Notes: generated by a model from the letters alone, not told the origin. DNA of 64,000 nt from CAHJXF01 sp038254545 (GCA_038254545.1 JBBSGB010000010.1:1-64000); one strand, 5' to 3'; positions 34,358 to 43,608 are shown, counted from the first letter of the stretch. Made by a program: numbers and translations.

Positions 34358-35584
34358 TCAGGCAACACGGACCTTCGGCGACCGCGGCAGCTCGGCGAGC
34401 GGTTCGCCGGAGACCTGCGTCAACATGCTGCCGGTGACTTCGTTCGGAGCTGCAGACGGGGCGCCCTGTCCATTCTTCGAAGCATCGTCGGTTTCCGACC
34501 CGTCGTTCGCGCGTGGTACTGCCTTGACTTCGGGCCTTGCGTCGGTCTTGACTTCGGACTTGGTGTCCGCCTTGATTTCGGGCTTGGCGTCCGCTTTGGC
34601 GTCGGGCTTCATGGCCTTCATATCCTTCAGCTTCGACACCGCGGTCGCGTCGCTCGCCGCTTGACGACTGCTTGCACTTGCAACGATGCGCGCGGGCTCG
34701 ATCGGCGCGGCCGCCTTGGTCGATGTGCGATCGAGCGAAGGCTTTGCAAGCGTCGCGTCCGCTTCGCGTGGCTTGGGCTCGGGTGCCTTTCGAGTCGAGG
34801 CCGCGGCAAGGCTTGCGCCATCGGCGGGCCCGGTCTCCGGACTCTGCTCGACCGACACCGGCAAACTGAGCTGCGCCGATTTTGCGCGGCGCGCGCGCTT
34901 GGTGGCTGCGCCCGTCAAGGCCTGCGCGGCTTCGAGCGCTTTCTTGGCGGCGGCCTGCTCGGCCGCACGGCGGCTGCCGCCCGCGCCCAGCACCTGGATG
35001 GCAAGCTTGGCGACCGCGCATTCGACTTCGAATTCCTGACTGTGGGCAGCGCCATGCGTGGCCACCACCGTATAGACCGGCAGTGCAATCTTTCGTCCCT
35101 GCAGATATTCCTGGAGCAAGGTCTTGGCATCCTTGCCGAGCGTCTTCGGATCGACCGTGTCGAGCACCGGTTGGTAGAGGCGCTTGATCATGCGTCGCGC
35201 CACGTCGAATCCGGCGTCAAGAAAGACGGCGCCGAACAGCGCTTCGACGGTGTCGGCAAGTATCGAAGGTCGCCGAAAGCCACCGCTCTTCAACTCGCCT
35301 TCCCCCAGGCGCAGATGCTGGCTCAGTTCGAGACGCTGCGCGATCTCGTAGAGCGACTGCTGTTTGACGAGGTTGGCGCGCAAGCGCGAGAGGTCGCCCT
35401 CGTCGATCTTCGAGAATTTGTCGAACAGCAGCGAAGCGATCACGCAATTGAGCACGCTGTCGCCCAGAAACTCGAGGCGCTCGTTGTGCGCCACGCTGTG
35501 GCTGCGATGGGTCAGCGCCTGAGACAGCAATTCCTTCGAGGCGAACTCGTGCCCCAGGGCAGTCTGTAACGCTTGGACATCCAT
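34358..35584 (-). CDS. rnc: Ribonuclease III with a long disordered C-terminal extension
   Basis: RNase III cleaves double-stranded RNA, including rRNA precursors. The catalytic signature NERLEFLGDSVL is at 34-45 and the second metal-binding segment DTVEALFGAVFLD at 111-123. The dsRNA-binding domain follows (about 155-223). Normal RNase III ends near residue 225-230; here about 180 more residues follow, rich in Ala, Lys, Glu and Pro and predicted disordered. This tail contains short Lys-Asp-Ala-type repeats (326-354). It is in frame and has codon use like that of its neighbours. Its role is unknown; RNA or ribosome binding by its basic patches is a guess. Confidence 0.93.
   Translation of the reverse strand: MDVQALQTALGHEFASKELLSQALTHRSHSVAHNERLEFLGDSVLNCVIASLLFDKFSKIDEGDLSRLRANLVKQQSLYEIAQRLELSQHLRLGEGELKSGGFRRPSILADTVEALFGAVFLDAGFDVARRMIKRLYQPVLDTVDPKTLGKDAKTLLQEYLQGRKIALPVYTVVATHGAAHSQEFEVECAVAKLAIQVLGAGGSRRAAEQAAAKKALEAAQALTGAATKRARRAKSAQLSLPVSVEQSPETGPADGASLAAASTRKAPEPKPREADATLAKPSLDRTSTKAAAPIEPARIVASASSRQAASDATAVSKLKDMKAMKPDAKADAKPEIKADTKSEVKTDARPEVKAVPRANDGSETDDASKNGQGAPSAAPNEVTGSMLTQVSGEPLAELPRSPKVRVA
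34523..34609 (-). repeat. Degenerate Lys/Asp repeats in the RNase III tail
   Basis: Residues 326-354 of the RNase III tail are built from variants of a K-(P/S/T)-(D/E)-(A/I/V)-K-(A/T)-D unit (KPDAKAD, KPEIKAD, KSEVKTD, RPEVKA). At DNA level it is a degenerate 18-21-bp repeat. It looks like repeat expansion in a disordered tail. Confidence 0.75.
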
Positions 35585-35628
35585 CGAGAGTTCGTCTTTC
35601 TAAAGCGCGTCTTTCCGAAGCGAGTCTG

Positions 35629-36024
35629 CTAGAGCGACTTGCTGGTTCCCGCGTAATCGATGGTCAAGCTGACCGGTCCGAACAGCGGGATTTTCTTCGT
35701 GTACGCGAACGACACCACGATGTCGTCGTTGACCTTGGTGATATCGAGATCCTTGCCTGACAGCACCGTGATGTCGTCGATCGCGGCCGAGCGATCGAAT
35801 GCCTTTTGAATTTCGACCACAGTATTGGCGGTGGCTTGGGCTCGCTTGATTGCCGACAAGGCCGCCCGATATTCGACGAACGTCGGCACGACGCGAAGCG
35901 CAACGATCGCCGCGAATCCGATCAAGATGACCAGCACGACGAGGCTGACCACACTGATTCCCCTTTGATGGGAAACAGCGCGGGAAACAGTGCCGAAACG
36001 CGAGCGGATGGATGAAGGAATCAA
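35629..36024 (-). CDS. DUF4845 membrane protein
   Basis: A 131-residue protein with a single N-terminal membrane helix (about 22-45, GISVVSLVVLVILIGFAAIV) and a small C-terminal domain ending LFGPVSLTIDYAGTSKSL. This layout, and its place between lepB and rnc, fit DUF4845 proteins. The N-terminus resembles a pilin-like segment, but no prepilin cleavage motif is clear. The start is a TTG; a basic leader of about 20 residues precedes the helix. The function is unknown. It is 9 nt from lepB and probably in the same operon. Confidence 0.82.
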   Translation of the reverse strand: MIPSSIRSRFGTVSRAVSHQRGISVVSLVVLVILIGFAAIVALRVVPTFVEYRAALSAIKRAQATANTVVEIQKAFDRSAAIDDITVLSGKDLDITKVNDDIVVSFAYTKKIPLFGPVSLTIDYAGTSKSL

Positions 36025-36033
36025 GACTGTTCT

Positions 36034-36963
36034 CTACCGGAATGAGCCGATGCGATGGATGTTACCGAAGTTCATCCAGATGAAAAACGCTTTGCCGACA
36101 ATATTCTCGTTCGGGACGAAACCCCAATAACGGCTGTCGGCGCTATTGTCGCGGTTATCGCCCATCATGAAATATTGGCCATTTGGAACCTTGCAGGTCA
36201 CCGAAGTATTGCCATCTGAATAAACGCAATTATCCCTGAACGGGAACGAATTTGGCGTTATTACGCCCGAACGTTCGTCATCGAGCAGAATCATGTGATT
36301 CACGAATCCACCGTCCGACGGCAATTGTTCAGCGAATTGTTTGGCATAAGTCACACGCTCGGAATCGAAATAATCGGGCGCCGCGATCGTTTGCACGGTT
36401 TGCCCATTGATGCTCAATCGTTTGTTTCGATAGACGATCGTATCGCCAGGCAACCCGATCACGCGCTTGACGTAATCGACCGACGGATCGACCGGATAAC
36501 GAAATACCATCACGTCGCCGCGCTGGGGCGAGCCCACGTCGAGAATCTTCTTGTTGACGATCGGCAACCGGACGCCGTACGTGAACTTGTTGACCAGGAT
36601 GAGATCGCCGATCACCAGCGTCGGAATCATCGAGCCGGAAGGAATCCGAAAGGGCTCGAAGAGAAACGACCGGAGCACGAAGACCACGAGAATGACCGGG
36701 AAGAAGCCGGCGGGGAATTCGATCCATCCCGGTTGGCGGATCAAGCGTTCGCGAAGGCGCTCGCGCTCTTCCGTGATGGCGCGCGGGTCGATGCTCGCAG
36801 CCGTTCCCTCGGTTTCACGCAACTTGGCCTGCGTGTCGAAGTGCCGCAGCGCCGCCTCGGCCTCGGCGATGCGCCTACGACGAAGGACCAGCCGGTCGAG
36901 CAGCCAGATCGCGCCGGTCGCGACCAGCAGCCAGAACAGGATCACCGCAAAGTTGAAACTCAT
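36034..36963 (-). CDS. lepB: LepB signal peptidase I
   Basis: LepB removes signal peptides at the inner membrane. It has two N-terminal membrane helices (about 5-24 and 84-101), the catalytic Ser111 in PSGSMIPTL and Lys166 in YVKRVIGLPGD. Other conserved boxes include GDVMVFRYP and MGDNRDNSADSRYWG. At 309 residues it is typical. Its ATG overlaps the lepA stop (ATGA), the usual lepA-lepB coupling. Confidence 0.96.
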   Translation of the reverse strand: MSFNFAVILFWLLVATGAIWLLDRLVLRRRRIAEAEAALRHFDTQAKLRETEGTAASIDPRAITEERERLRERLIRQPGWIEFPAGFFPVILVVFVLRSFLFEPFRIPSGSMIPTLVIGDLILVNKFTYGVRLPIVNKKILDVGSPQRGDVMVFRYPVDPSVDYVKRVIGLPGDTIVYRNKRLSINGQTVQTIAAPDYFDSERVTYAKQFAEQLPSDGGFVNHMILLDDERSGVITPNSFPFRDNCVYSDGNTSVTCKVPNGQYFMMGDNRDNSADSRYWGFVPNENIVGKAFFIWMNFGNIHRIGSFR

Positions 36964-38753
36964 TTGTCCTCCACTTGCAGGATGGCGAGAAAAGCCTCCT
37001 GAGGAATCTCGACCGATCCGACCTGCTTCATGCGTTTCTTGCCGGCCTTCTGCTTGTCAAGCAGCTTGCGTTTGCGGCTGATGTCGCCGCCGTAGCACTT
37101 CGCGATCACGTTCTTGCGCAGCGCCTTGACGTTTTCGCGCGCGATGATGTTCGAGCCGATCGCGGCCTGGATCGCGACATCGAACATCTGTCGGGGAATC
37201 AGCTCGCGCATCTTGGCTGCGACTTCGCGACCGCGATGCTGGCTGTTGGCCCGATGCACGATCACCGCGAGCGCATCGACCTTCTCGCCGTTGATCAGCA
37301 TGTCGACCTTGACGACATCAGCCGCGCGGTATTCCTTGAACTCGTAATCCATCGACGCGTAGCCGCGCGACACCGACTTCAACTTGTCGAAGAAGTCGAG
37401 CACGATCTCGGCCAGCGGGATCTCGTAGGTCAGCATGACCTGACGACCGTGATAGTCCATGCCGAGCTGCGCGCCGCGCTTCTGCGTGGCGAGCGCGATC
37501 ACGGAACCCACGTAATCCTTGGGCATATAGAGCTTGACCGTGACGATCGGTTCGCGAATCTCCTCGATGCGGCCGGGGTCGGGCAGCTTCGACGGGTTCT
37601 CGATCTGGATGAGGCTGCCGTCGCGCATCAGCACCTGATAGATCACCGACGGCGCGGTGGTGATCAGGTCCATGTCGTACTCGCGCTCGAGGCGTTCCTG
37701 CACGATCTCGAGATGCAGCAGCCCCAGGAAGCCGCAGCGAAAGCCGAAGCCGAGCGCCTGCGACACTTCGGGTTCGTATTGGAGCGACGAGTCGTTCAGG
37801 CGCAGCTTCTCGAGCGCGTCGCGCAGCGCGTCGTACTGATTGCTCTCGATTGGAAAGAGGCCCGCGAAAACCTGTGGCTGCGCTTCCTTGAATCCGGGCA
37901 ATGCCTGCTTGGCGGGCCGGGATGCGAGCGTCACCGTGTCACCGACCTTGGCCGCCTTCAACTCCTTGATGCCGGCGATGATGAACCCCACGCCGCCTGC
38001 CGAGAGTTGCGCACGCGACAAGGACTTGGGCGTGAACACCCCGACCTGCTCGACCAGATGCTGCGAGCCGTTGGCCATCAAGAGGATCTTGTCGCGGGGC
38101 TTGACGACGCCGTTAAACACGCGCACCAGCATCACCACGCCGACATAGTTGTCGAACCACGAGTCGATGATCAACGCCTGCAACGGCTCCGTAGCGGAAC
38201 CGCTGGGCGGCGGGATACGCGCGATCACGGCTTCGATGATGTCGGGCACGCCCTCGCCGGTCTTCGCGCTCGCGCGGATCGCGTCCTGCGCATCGATGCC
38301 GATCACGTCCTCGATCTCTTCGATCGCGCTTTCGGGATTGGCGCTCGGCAGATCGATCTTGTTCAGCACCGGCACCACTTCGACGTCGAGCTCGATCGCG
38401 GTGTAGCAGTTGGCAACCGTCTGTGCCTCGACACCCTGAGTCGCATCGACCACCAGCAACGCGCCTTCGCAGGCCGACAGCGAACGGCTCACCTCATACG
38501 AGAAATCGACGTGACCTGGCGTGTCGATCAGGTTGAGCTGGTAGAGCTTGCCATCGCGCGCCTTGTATTCGAGGACCGCGGTCTGCGCCTTGATGGTGAT
38601 GCCGCGCTCGCGCTCGAGATCCATCGAGTCGAGCACCTGCGCTTCCATCTCGCGATCCGACAGGCCGCCGCACAACTGGATGATGCGATCGGCCAGGGTC
38701 GATTTGCCGTGATCGATATGGGCAATGATGGAAAAGTTGCGGATCTGCTGCAT
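36960..38753 (-). CDS. lepA: LepA (EF4) translation GTPase
   Basis: LepA is a ribosome-associated GTPase that resembles EF-G. G1 AHIDHGKST is near the N-terminus; DTPGHVDF, NKIDLPSA and the LepA-specific C-terminal domain (IGSNIIARENVKALRKNV) follow. The ATG gives MQQIRNFSIIAHIDHG, the usual start, and 597 residues; a longer open frame has no conserved leader. A terminator hairpin upstream separates it from mucD, so lepA probably has its own promoter in the 245-nt gap, though none is clear. Confidence 0.97.
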   Translation of the reverse strand: MQQIRNFSIIAHIDHGKSTLADRIIQLCGGLSDREMEAQVLDSMDLERERGITIKAQTAVLEYKARDGKLYQLNLIDTPGHVDFSYEVSRSLSACEGALLVVDATQGVEAQTVANCYTAIELDVEVVPVLNKIDLPSANPESAIEEIEDVIGIDAQDAIRASAKTGEGVPDIIEAVIARIPPPSGSATEPLQALIIDSWFDNYVGVVMLVRVFNGVVKPRDKILLMANGSQHLVEQVGVFTPKSLSRAQLSAGGVGFIIAGIKELKAAKVGDTVTLASRPAKQALPGFKEAQPQVFAGLFPIESNQYDALRDALEKLRLNDSSLQYEPEVSQALGFGFRCGFLGLLHLEIVQERLEREYDMDLITTAPSVIYQVLMRDGSLIQIENPSKLPDPGRIEEIREPIVTVKLYMPKDYVGSVIALATQKRGAQLGMDYHGRQVMLTYEIPLAEIVLDFFDKLKSVSRGYASMDYEFKEYRAADVVKVDMLINGEKVDALAVIVHRANSQHRGREVAAKMRELIPRQMFDVAIQAAIGSNIIARENVKALRKNVIAKCYGGDISRKRKLLDKQKAGKKRMKQVGSVEIPQEAFLAILQVEDK

Positions 38754-38855
38754 CGATGAATGAGAACTGGGGAGCACTGCGTGCGGAGCATTGCGCGGCG
38801 CGAAGCGTTGATCGAGTCGATGGACCCGAACTGAAAATGCCGGGATGGCGGGCAA

Positions 38856-38891
38856 CAAAAAAGGGGGCCGCGCACGGTCGGCTCCCCTTTT
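38856..38891 (-). terminator. Rho-independent terminator between mucD and lepA
   Basis: On the minus strand AAAAGGGG-A-GCCG pairs with CGGC-CCCC-TTTT around an 8-nt loop, and the T run continues. It should end the mucD transcript. The symmetry (A run before, T run after) allows it to work in both directions. The rest of the 245-nt gap to lepA holds nothing obvious. Confidence 0.8.
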
Positions 38892-38998
38892 GCCAAGCCC
38901 GCGATTTTACCCGAAGCGGCGTCTGATTCCCGAACGACGAAACCGCGACGCCAATCCAGGCTGCGCAATGGTACGTAGCGCCCACGCAGACCGCGCGG

Positions 38999-40456
38999 CT
39001 ATTGCCTCTGGGTCGGACGCAGCGGCAGATAAAACACGTTCTCGCCCCGACGAACCAGCAGGAACGCCTGCTTCTTCGCATCGAGCTTGACGACCTGCTC
39101 GTTGAACTGCTTCGCGCTCGTGACATCGACGTTGTTGAGTGCCAAGACAATGTCGTCGCGACGCAGGCCGGTGCTCGCCGCCGACCCTTCAACGCTCTCG
39201 ACCAGCACGCCCGACGCGATGTTCAGTTGCTTGCGCTTCTCCTCGCCGAGGTCCACGACCGACAGCCCGAGGTTGTTGGTCACCGCAGGCTTGGGCGGCT
39301 CGGGCGCCTTGGGTGGCCGCTTGGTATCGGAATCGAGTTCGCTCACCACGATGGGAATGTCTCGCGGCGTTCCCTTGCGCAGCACCGACAGCATCGACTT
39401 GGTCCCGGGCTTGGTATCGCCCACCGCACGCGGCAGATCGACCGACTTCTCGATCGTCTTGCCGTCGAACTTGAGGATCACGTCACCCGGCATCACGCCC
39501 GCTTTTTCCGCCGGCGTTCCTACTTCGACCCGGCTGACGACCGCGCCTTGCGGCTTGATCCCCATCGCGTCGGCAACGTCCTTGCCCAGTTCCTGAATCT
39601 CGACCCCAAGCCGTCCGCGCCTGACGCGGCCGCCGTTCTTCAGTTGCTCGACAATGCGCATCGCGTCATCGACGGGAATCGCGAACGAGATACCGATACT
39701 GCCGCCAGAGCCCGACAAGATCTGCGAATTGATCCCGATCACTTCGCCGCGCATGTTGATCAACGGCCCGCCCGAGTTGCCCGGATTGATCGCGGCATCG
39801 GTCTGGATGAAGGGCAGCAATTCGCCGGTATCGCGCCCCTTCGCGCTGACGATACCCGCGGTGACGGTGTTCTCGAGGCCGAACGGCGAGCCGATCGCAA
39901 GCACCCATTGGCCCACGCGTATTCCCTTCGAGTCGCCGATGGTGGTCTTGGGCAGGCCGCTCGCTTCGATCTTCACGAGCGCGACATCGGTGCGCTTGTC
40001 GGCGCCGATCAGCTTACCCTTGAACTCACGCTTGTCGGTGAGCGTGACGATGATCTCGCTCGCGCTCTCGACCACGTGGGCGTTGGTCATCACATAACCG
40101 TCGGCCGACAGGATGAAGCCCGAGGCCACGCCACGCTCGCGCGGCGCGTCCGGAGTTCCGCGGTCCCCGCGATCACCACGCCTGCCTCGCGGCGTCGGCG
40201 CCTTGTCCGGCCCTGGTGTCTGCGGTGCCGGCACCCCGAAGAAGCGTCGAAAGAGTTCCTGCACATCGTCGTCGTCCAGGCCTTCCACCGAGGGCACGCC
40301 CCGCAGTCTCTCGGTCGTGCGAATGTTGACGACGGCGGGACCGACGCGCTCGACCAGATCGGCGAAGTCCGGCAGGTCACGGCCTTGCGCGAGCGCCGGT
40401 GGCGAGGCGAAGACAATCATCACGCTCGCGAGCGTCGCCACGAAGAAACTTCGCAT
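38999..40456 (-). CDS. mucD: MucD/DegP-type periplasmic serine protease
   Basis: A periplasmic quality-control protease that counteracts envelope stress. A signal peptide ends near residue 23 (ALA-QG). The catalytic triad is His127 (TNAHVV), Asp157 (TDVALVK) and Ser228 (GNSGGP). Two PDZ domains follow (about 280-370 and 395-480). A Gly/Arg/Asp-rich linker (80-108) precedes the protease domain. It follows rpoE-rseA-rseB on the same strand, as in other betaproteobacteria, but a terminator-like hairpin separates it from rseB, so it may also have its own promoter. Confidence 0.95.
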   Translation of the reverse strand: MRSFFVATLASVMIVFASPPALAQGRDLPDFADLVERVGPAVVNIRTTERLRGVPSVEGLDDDDVQELFRRFFGVPAPQTPGPDKAPTPRGRRGDRGDRGTPDAPRERGVASGFILSADGYVMTNAHVVESASEIIVTLTDKREFKGKLIGADKRTDVALVKIEASGLPKTTIGDSKGIRVGQWVLAIGSPFGLENTVTAGIVSAKGRDTGELLPFIQTDAAINPGNSGGPLINMRGEVIGINSQILSGSGGSIGISFAIPVDDAMRIVEQLKNGGRVRRGRLGVEIQELGKDVADAMGIKPQGAVVSRVEVGTPAEKAGVMPGDVILKFDGKTIEKSVDLPRAVGDTKPGTKSMLSVLRKGTPRDIPIVVSELDSDTKRPPKAPEPPKPAVTNNLGLSVVDLGEEKRKQLNIASGVLVESVEGSAASTGLRRDDIVLALNNVDVTSAKQFNEQVVKLDAKKQAFLLVRRGENVFYLPLRPTQRQ

Positions 40457-40491
40457 GTTGCCTTCCTTGAATGAGACCGACGCGACTCGGC

Positions 40492-40531
40492 AAAAAGAAT
40501 CGGATCAGCGCGAGATCGGAGCGCGATCCGA
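40492..40531 (-). terminator. Terminator-like hairpin after rseB
   Basis: On the minus strand TCGGATC-GCGC ... GCGC-A-GATCCGA forms an 11-bp stem with one bulge and a 9-nt loop, followed by TTCTTTTTG. It lies in the 175-nt gap between rseB and mucD and would end, or attenuate, the rpoE-rseA-rseB transcript. Confidence 0.6.
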
Positions 40532-40631
40532 TCGAGCCGATCCGGATTGCATCATGCCAGCAGATGCGGACTGCCGCATGGGATAGCGGCGAACTTCGAC
40601 GCGAGTAGCGTAGCCAAGCGCGCTGCCAGAC

Positions 40632-41639
40632 CTATTTCGGCGCCTTGTATGAGACGGTGCTCGCCATCTGCTTGACCGACGCGGCGGGCAAATCGCCCAC
40701 GACGGTCAGCCAATAGTCGCCCAGCCTTCGGGTCACGACATTGATCGGCCCTTTGCTGGCGTCGCCTTCGGCCACCCCGGGCGGAGGAGCCGTCTCGATG
40801 AAGATCGAAACTGCGGCAAGCCCGTCCGAATAGACGATTTGTCCCACGTCCTCCCGGCCACCGAAGGCGCGACGGACCTCCATCACCTTGTGAAAGCCCG
40901 CGATCGGCTGCGCGACCGACCAGCCGGCGCGCGCCAGATCGATCGGCGTCATGTTGCTGGTCTCGGTTCGCCAACCCTCGGTGCTCGATGACGTGGGCCT
41001 GATCTTCGCGCGGTCCACTGCGCCGCCGATCAAGACGTCGGTGAATGCCACCTGCTCGATCACGATGCCTTTGTCGTTGACCGTCTGCGCCTTCAACAGC
41101 AAGGACGAATCGCGATCGAACCACAGCCGGTATCCATAGCGCTGCTTGTCTCGCGCCTCGAGCTTGATGGCTTGCGCCATGCGGCCCGCGATGCGATCGA
41201 CCCCTTCGGACGAAAGCCGATAGTACTGATCGATATCGGAAGGCGTGCTGGTGAGCAGCGCGGGAAAGCTGTCGTACCGAGCCCGCTTCTCGACCAGAAT
41301 CAGCTTGCTGTCGGGAACGTAGCAGCGCACGTCGTCGTTGTGCCGGATGAACTCGCGCACTTGACCGTCGAGCAACTCGAGCTTCTCGTGCTCACCAGTC
41401 TTGTCGGCCACGTGCGTTACGCGCGACGACTGGACCTGATTGCCCTGCTGGTAGATGAAGATGCCTGCGTAGTTCTCTCTTTGCGCGGCTTGCTGGATCC
41501 GTATCAGCAGCGCGACCGCATCGCTGGTCGCGGACACTGGCGCATCGGGCGATGCGCCGATCGCGGGTTGGCATAACGCGATTCCGATCGCGGCGAGCAA
41601 CAGACCCTGTACACCCACACCCTGCGAACGACGCACCAT
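40632..41639 (-). CDS. rseB: RseB/MucB, periplasmic sigma-E regulator
   Basis: RseB binds the periplasmic part of the anti-sigma factor RseA and blocks its cleavage until envelope damage is sensed. The chosen ATG gives a signal peptide (MVRRSQGVGVQGLLLAAIG, cleavage near AIGA-SP) and a 335-residue protein. Conserved parts include NYAGIFIYQQGNQVQSSRVTH, here key part YAGIFIYQ, and LLLKAQTVNDKG and GWRTETSNMTPIDLARAGW, here key part GWRTE. An ATG just after the rseA stop (at 41777) would add a 46-residue Arg-rich leader that hides the signal peptide, so it is less likely. Confidence 0.9.
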   Translation of the reverse strand: MVRRSQGVGVQGLLLAAIGIALCQPAIGASPDAPVSATSDAVALLIRIQQAAQRENYAGIFIYQQGNQVQSSRVTHVADKTGEHEKLELLDGQVREFIRHNDDVRCYVPDSKLILVEKRARYDSFPALLTSTPSDIDQYYRLSSEGVDRIAGRMAQAIKLEARDKQRYGYRLWFDRDSSLLLKAQTVNDKGIVIEQVAFTDVLIGGAVDRAKIRPTSSSTEGWRTETSNMTPIDLARAGWSVAQPIAGFHKVMEVRRAFGGREDVGQIVYSDGLAAVSIFIETAPPPGVAEGDASKGPINVVTRRLGDYWLTVVGDLPAASVKQMASTVSYKAPK

Positions 41640-41781
41640 GCGCCTGCCCCGACTTCCTTCGGCCGACGGCCCTCGGCGCGGCGTGACGCGCGAGCTGATG
41701 TGAAATGTGATGCGCGTTGCAAGGCGCGGCCTGATGCGCGTTTCGTTCTGCGAGCGTGCAGACGTGCCGACCGTCATGAGT

Positions 41782-42435
41782 TCACTGCGGTGCGGGCACG
41801 GAGGTCGAAGCCGAAGTATTGAATGCCGCCGGCATGGCCGACGGGCCACGATAGGCGAATGGCGTCACATCGCGATGCGCAGCAAGATAAGGCGAGAGTC
41901 GGTCGGAATCAATCGCTTTCAATTCGCTACGCGCTTCGTCACTGCGCGCTTCAGGCTCGACGACGGGACTCGCCTTCGCAATCACCACTGTCGGTCCGTC
42001 GGAGGACGAAGCCAACGCTTTCCTGGCGTCGTCGCCACGCCAGAGCGGCGTGGCCACCCACGCTACGGCGACAAGCGCCGCCGCAATCGACGCGCCTGGC
42101 AAGCCCGTCCGCATCCAGAAGCCCGGCGCGCGCGAACGCCTGGCGCGCTTGGGGGCTACGATCGCGGGCTCTGCCGCCAGCGCCATCGAGAAGCGGCGCA
42201 ATGCGAGTTGACTGTGTCCCACCCCAACGACTTCGTCGGATCGCAGCCAGTCTCCAGCGCAATGGGCCGACAGCCAGAAGCGACTCAGACTCTCGGACGC
42301 CAGCAAGGCGTCCAGGGTGGCGTCGATGGCCGCATCGTCGAGTTCGCTGTCGATCAAGGCCGACACCCGCATGCGTGCATCCGCATCGGCTGCTTGCGCT
42401 TCGACAGAGACCCCGACCGTGTCTTGAATATTCAT
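41782..42435 (-). CDS. rseA: RseA/MucA anti-sigma-E factor
   Basis: A 217-residue single-pass membrane protein that holds RpoE at the inner membrane. The N-terminal part (RVSALIDSELDDAAIDATLDAL...RFWLSAHCAGDWLRSDE) is the sigma-binding domain; one membrane helix follows (about 115-135, GASIAAALVAVAWVATPLW), then a periplasmic tail. The start lies 2 nt after the rpoE stop, with AGAGGTGG overlapping the rpoE end as ribosome-binding site. Regulated cleavage by DegS/RseP-type proteases is expected from the family. Confidence 0.9.
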   Translation of the reverse strand: MNIQDTVGVSVEAQAADADARMRVSALIDSELDDAAIDATLDALLASESLSRFWLSAHCAGDWLRSDEVVGVGHSQLALRRFSMALAAEPAIVAPKRARRSRAPGFWMRTGLPGASIAAALVAVAWVATPLWRGDDARKALASSSDGPTVVIAKASPVVEPEARSDEARSELKAIDSDRLSPYLAAHRDVTPFAYRGPSAMPAAFNTSASTSVPAPQ

Positions 42436-42437
42436 CG

Positions 42438-43058
42438 TTACCACCTCTTGTCTTTCGCTGTTCCCAACAACGGACGCAATTCGGAAGCAATCGACTCCCG
42501 GGCCCGAAAGATGCGCGAGCGCACCGTACCGATCGGACAACTCATCGCTGCCGCAATGTCTTCGTAACTCATTCCCTCTATTTCTCTCAACTGGATCGCG
42601 GTGCGGAGCTCTTCTGGGAGTGCATCCATCGCCCGCCCGACGGTTTCGCCAACCTGCTTGCTCATCATCAGCGATTCCGGCGTGTTGATGTCCCTTAGTT
42701 GGTCCGCCTCCTCGAAAGTTTCAGCTTCTTCCGCATCATTGCCGGTGCTGGTGGGCGCCCTACGGCCCTGCGAGGCTAGATAGTTCTTGGCGGTATTGAT
42801 CGCGATCCGATAAAGCCAGGTGTAGAAAGCGCTGTCGCCGCGGAACTGGGGCAGCGCCCGATAGGCCTTGATGAAGGCCTCCTGGGTCACGTCCTCGATC
42901 TCGGCCGCGTCGCGAACCAGCCGCGAGACCAGGCGATTGATCTTGCGCTGGTACTTCGCCACGAGCAGCTCGAACGCGTGCTTGTCGCCGCGCTGGACGC
43001 GCTCGACGAGAAGCTGATCGATTTCCCGCTCGGTCGCGGGTGGCGTGGGGTCAGACAA
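42438..43058 (-). CDS. rpoE: RpoE extracytoplasmic sigma factor
   Basis: Sigma-E directs the envelope stress response. The conserved start TEREIDQLLVERVQRGDKHAFELL, here key part DQLLVERVQRGD, and region 2 (DVTQEAFIKAYRALPQFRGDSAFYTWLYRIAINTAKN, key part DVTQEAFIKAYRAL) are present, followed by region 4 (GMSYEDIAAAMSCPIGTVRSR). The start is a TTG with AAGGGA 5-6 nt upstream. The open frame continues further upstream, through an unrelated gene. Expected length is about 206 residues. It is first of the rpoE-rseA-rseB operon. A sigma-E-type autoregulatory promoter was not found with confidence. Confidence 0.94.
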   Translation of the reverse strand: MSDPTPPATEREIDQLLVERVQRGDKHAFELLVAKYQRKINRLVSRLVRDAAEIEDVTQEAFIKAYRALPQFRGDSAFYTWLYRIAINTAKNYLASQGRRAPTSTGNDAEEAETFEEADQLRDINTPESLMMSKQVGETVGRAMDALPEELRTAIQLREIEGMSYEDIAAAMSCPIGTVRSRIFRARESIASELRPLLGTAKDKRW

Positions 43059-43608
43059 ACGAATCCCTTGGGTTCGACCCGCCGGGGTCAGAACCGATCC
43101 GGCGCGAATCGTTGCGCTGCGCCCAGAGAAGAAAGCGATGCAGTCGCCATCCTCCGTCCGCATCGATTTCGCCGCGCACGACCGCGAGGTCGAGGGTGCG
43201 ATGGCACAGTCGGGCAAGCAGCTTGGATGCAGGAACGAGGGCCGATACCGGCGAAGGCGCGAGCGACAGCACCGCGAAGCCCGGCCAGACCATCGAAGCG
43301 TCGGTCAGTGCAAAAGCTTGCGGCATGGTGCCCTCGCCCGGGTATCGCACCGATACGGCGGCGCGATCGCTGATGAAGACTTCGTATACGCACGAGCCGC
43401 CCGGCTTGATCCAGCGCTTCGCGCAGATCGCGACCGCCGTCATCATTGCGACGCCCGCCACGAGCCACAAGGCTGCAGAAGCGGACTGGTCGACCAGACG
43501 TGCCGCCATGGTCGCAGCCGTGAGGATGACCGTGCCTGCAATCATCGCCGCGCGGGCGCTGGCGAGGTAACGCGACGGCCCGATCGCGATGTGCGTCGAG
43601 AGACTCAT
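43051..43608 (-). CDS. YgfX-like small membrane protein between fabF and rpoE
   Basis: A 185-residue protein with two hydrophobic segments near the N-terminus (about 18-35 and 43-62) and a soluble C-terminal part with the pattern of YgfX proteins (PSRYLA at the start, FISDRAAVSVRYPG, LLWAQRN near the end). The family match is by pattern only. It overlaps the rpoE start by 8 nt and so may be translationally coupled to it. Function is unknown; YgfX in E. coli acts with a partner at the membrane, but no partner gene is seen here. Confidence 0.6.
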   Translation of the reverse strand: MSLSTHIAIGPSRYLASARAAMIAGTVILTAATMAARLVDQSASAALWLVAGVAMMTAVAICAKRWIKPGGSCVYEVFISDRAAVSVRYPGEGTMPQAFALTDASMVWPGFAVLSLAPSPVSALVPASKLLARLCHRTLDLAVVRGEIDADGGWRLHRFLLWAQRNDSRRIGSDPGGSNPRDSFV

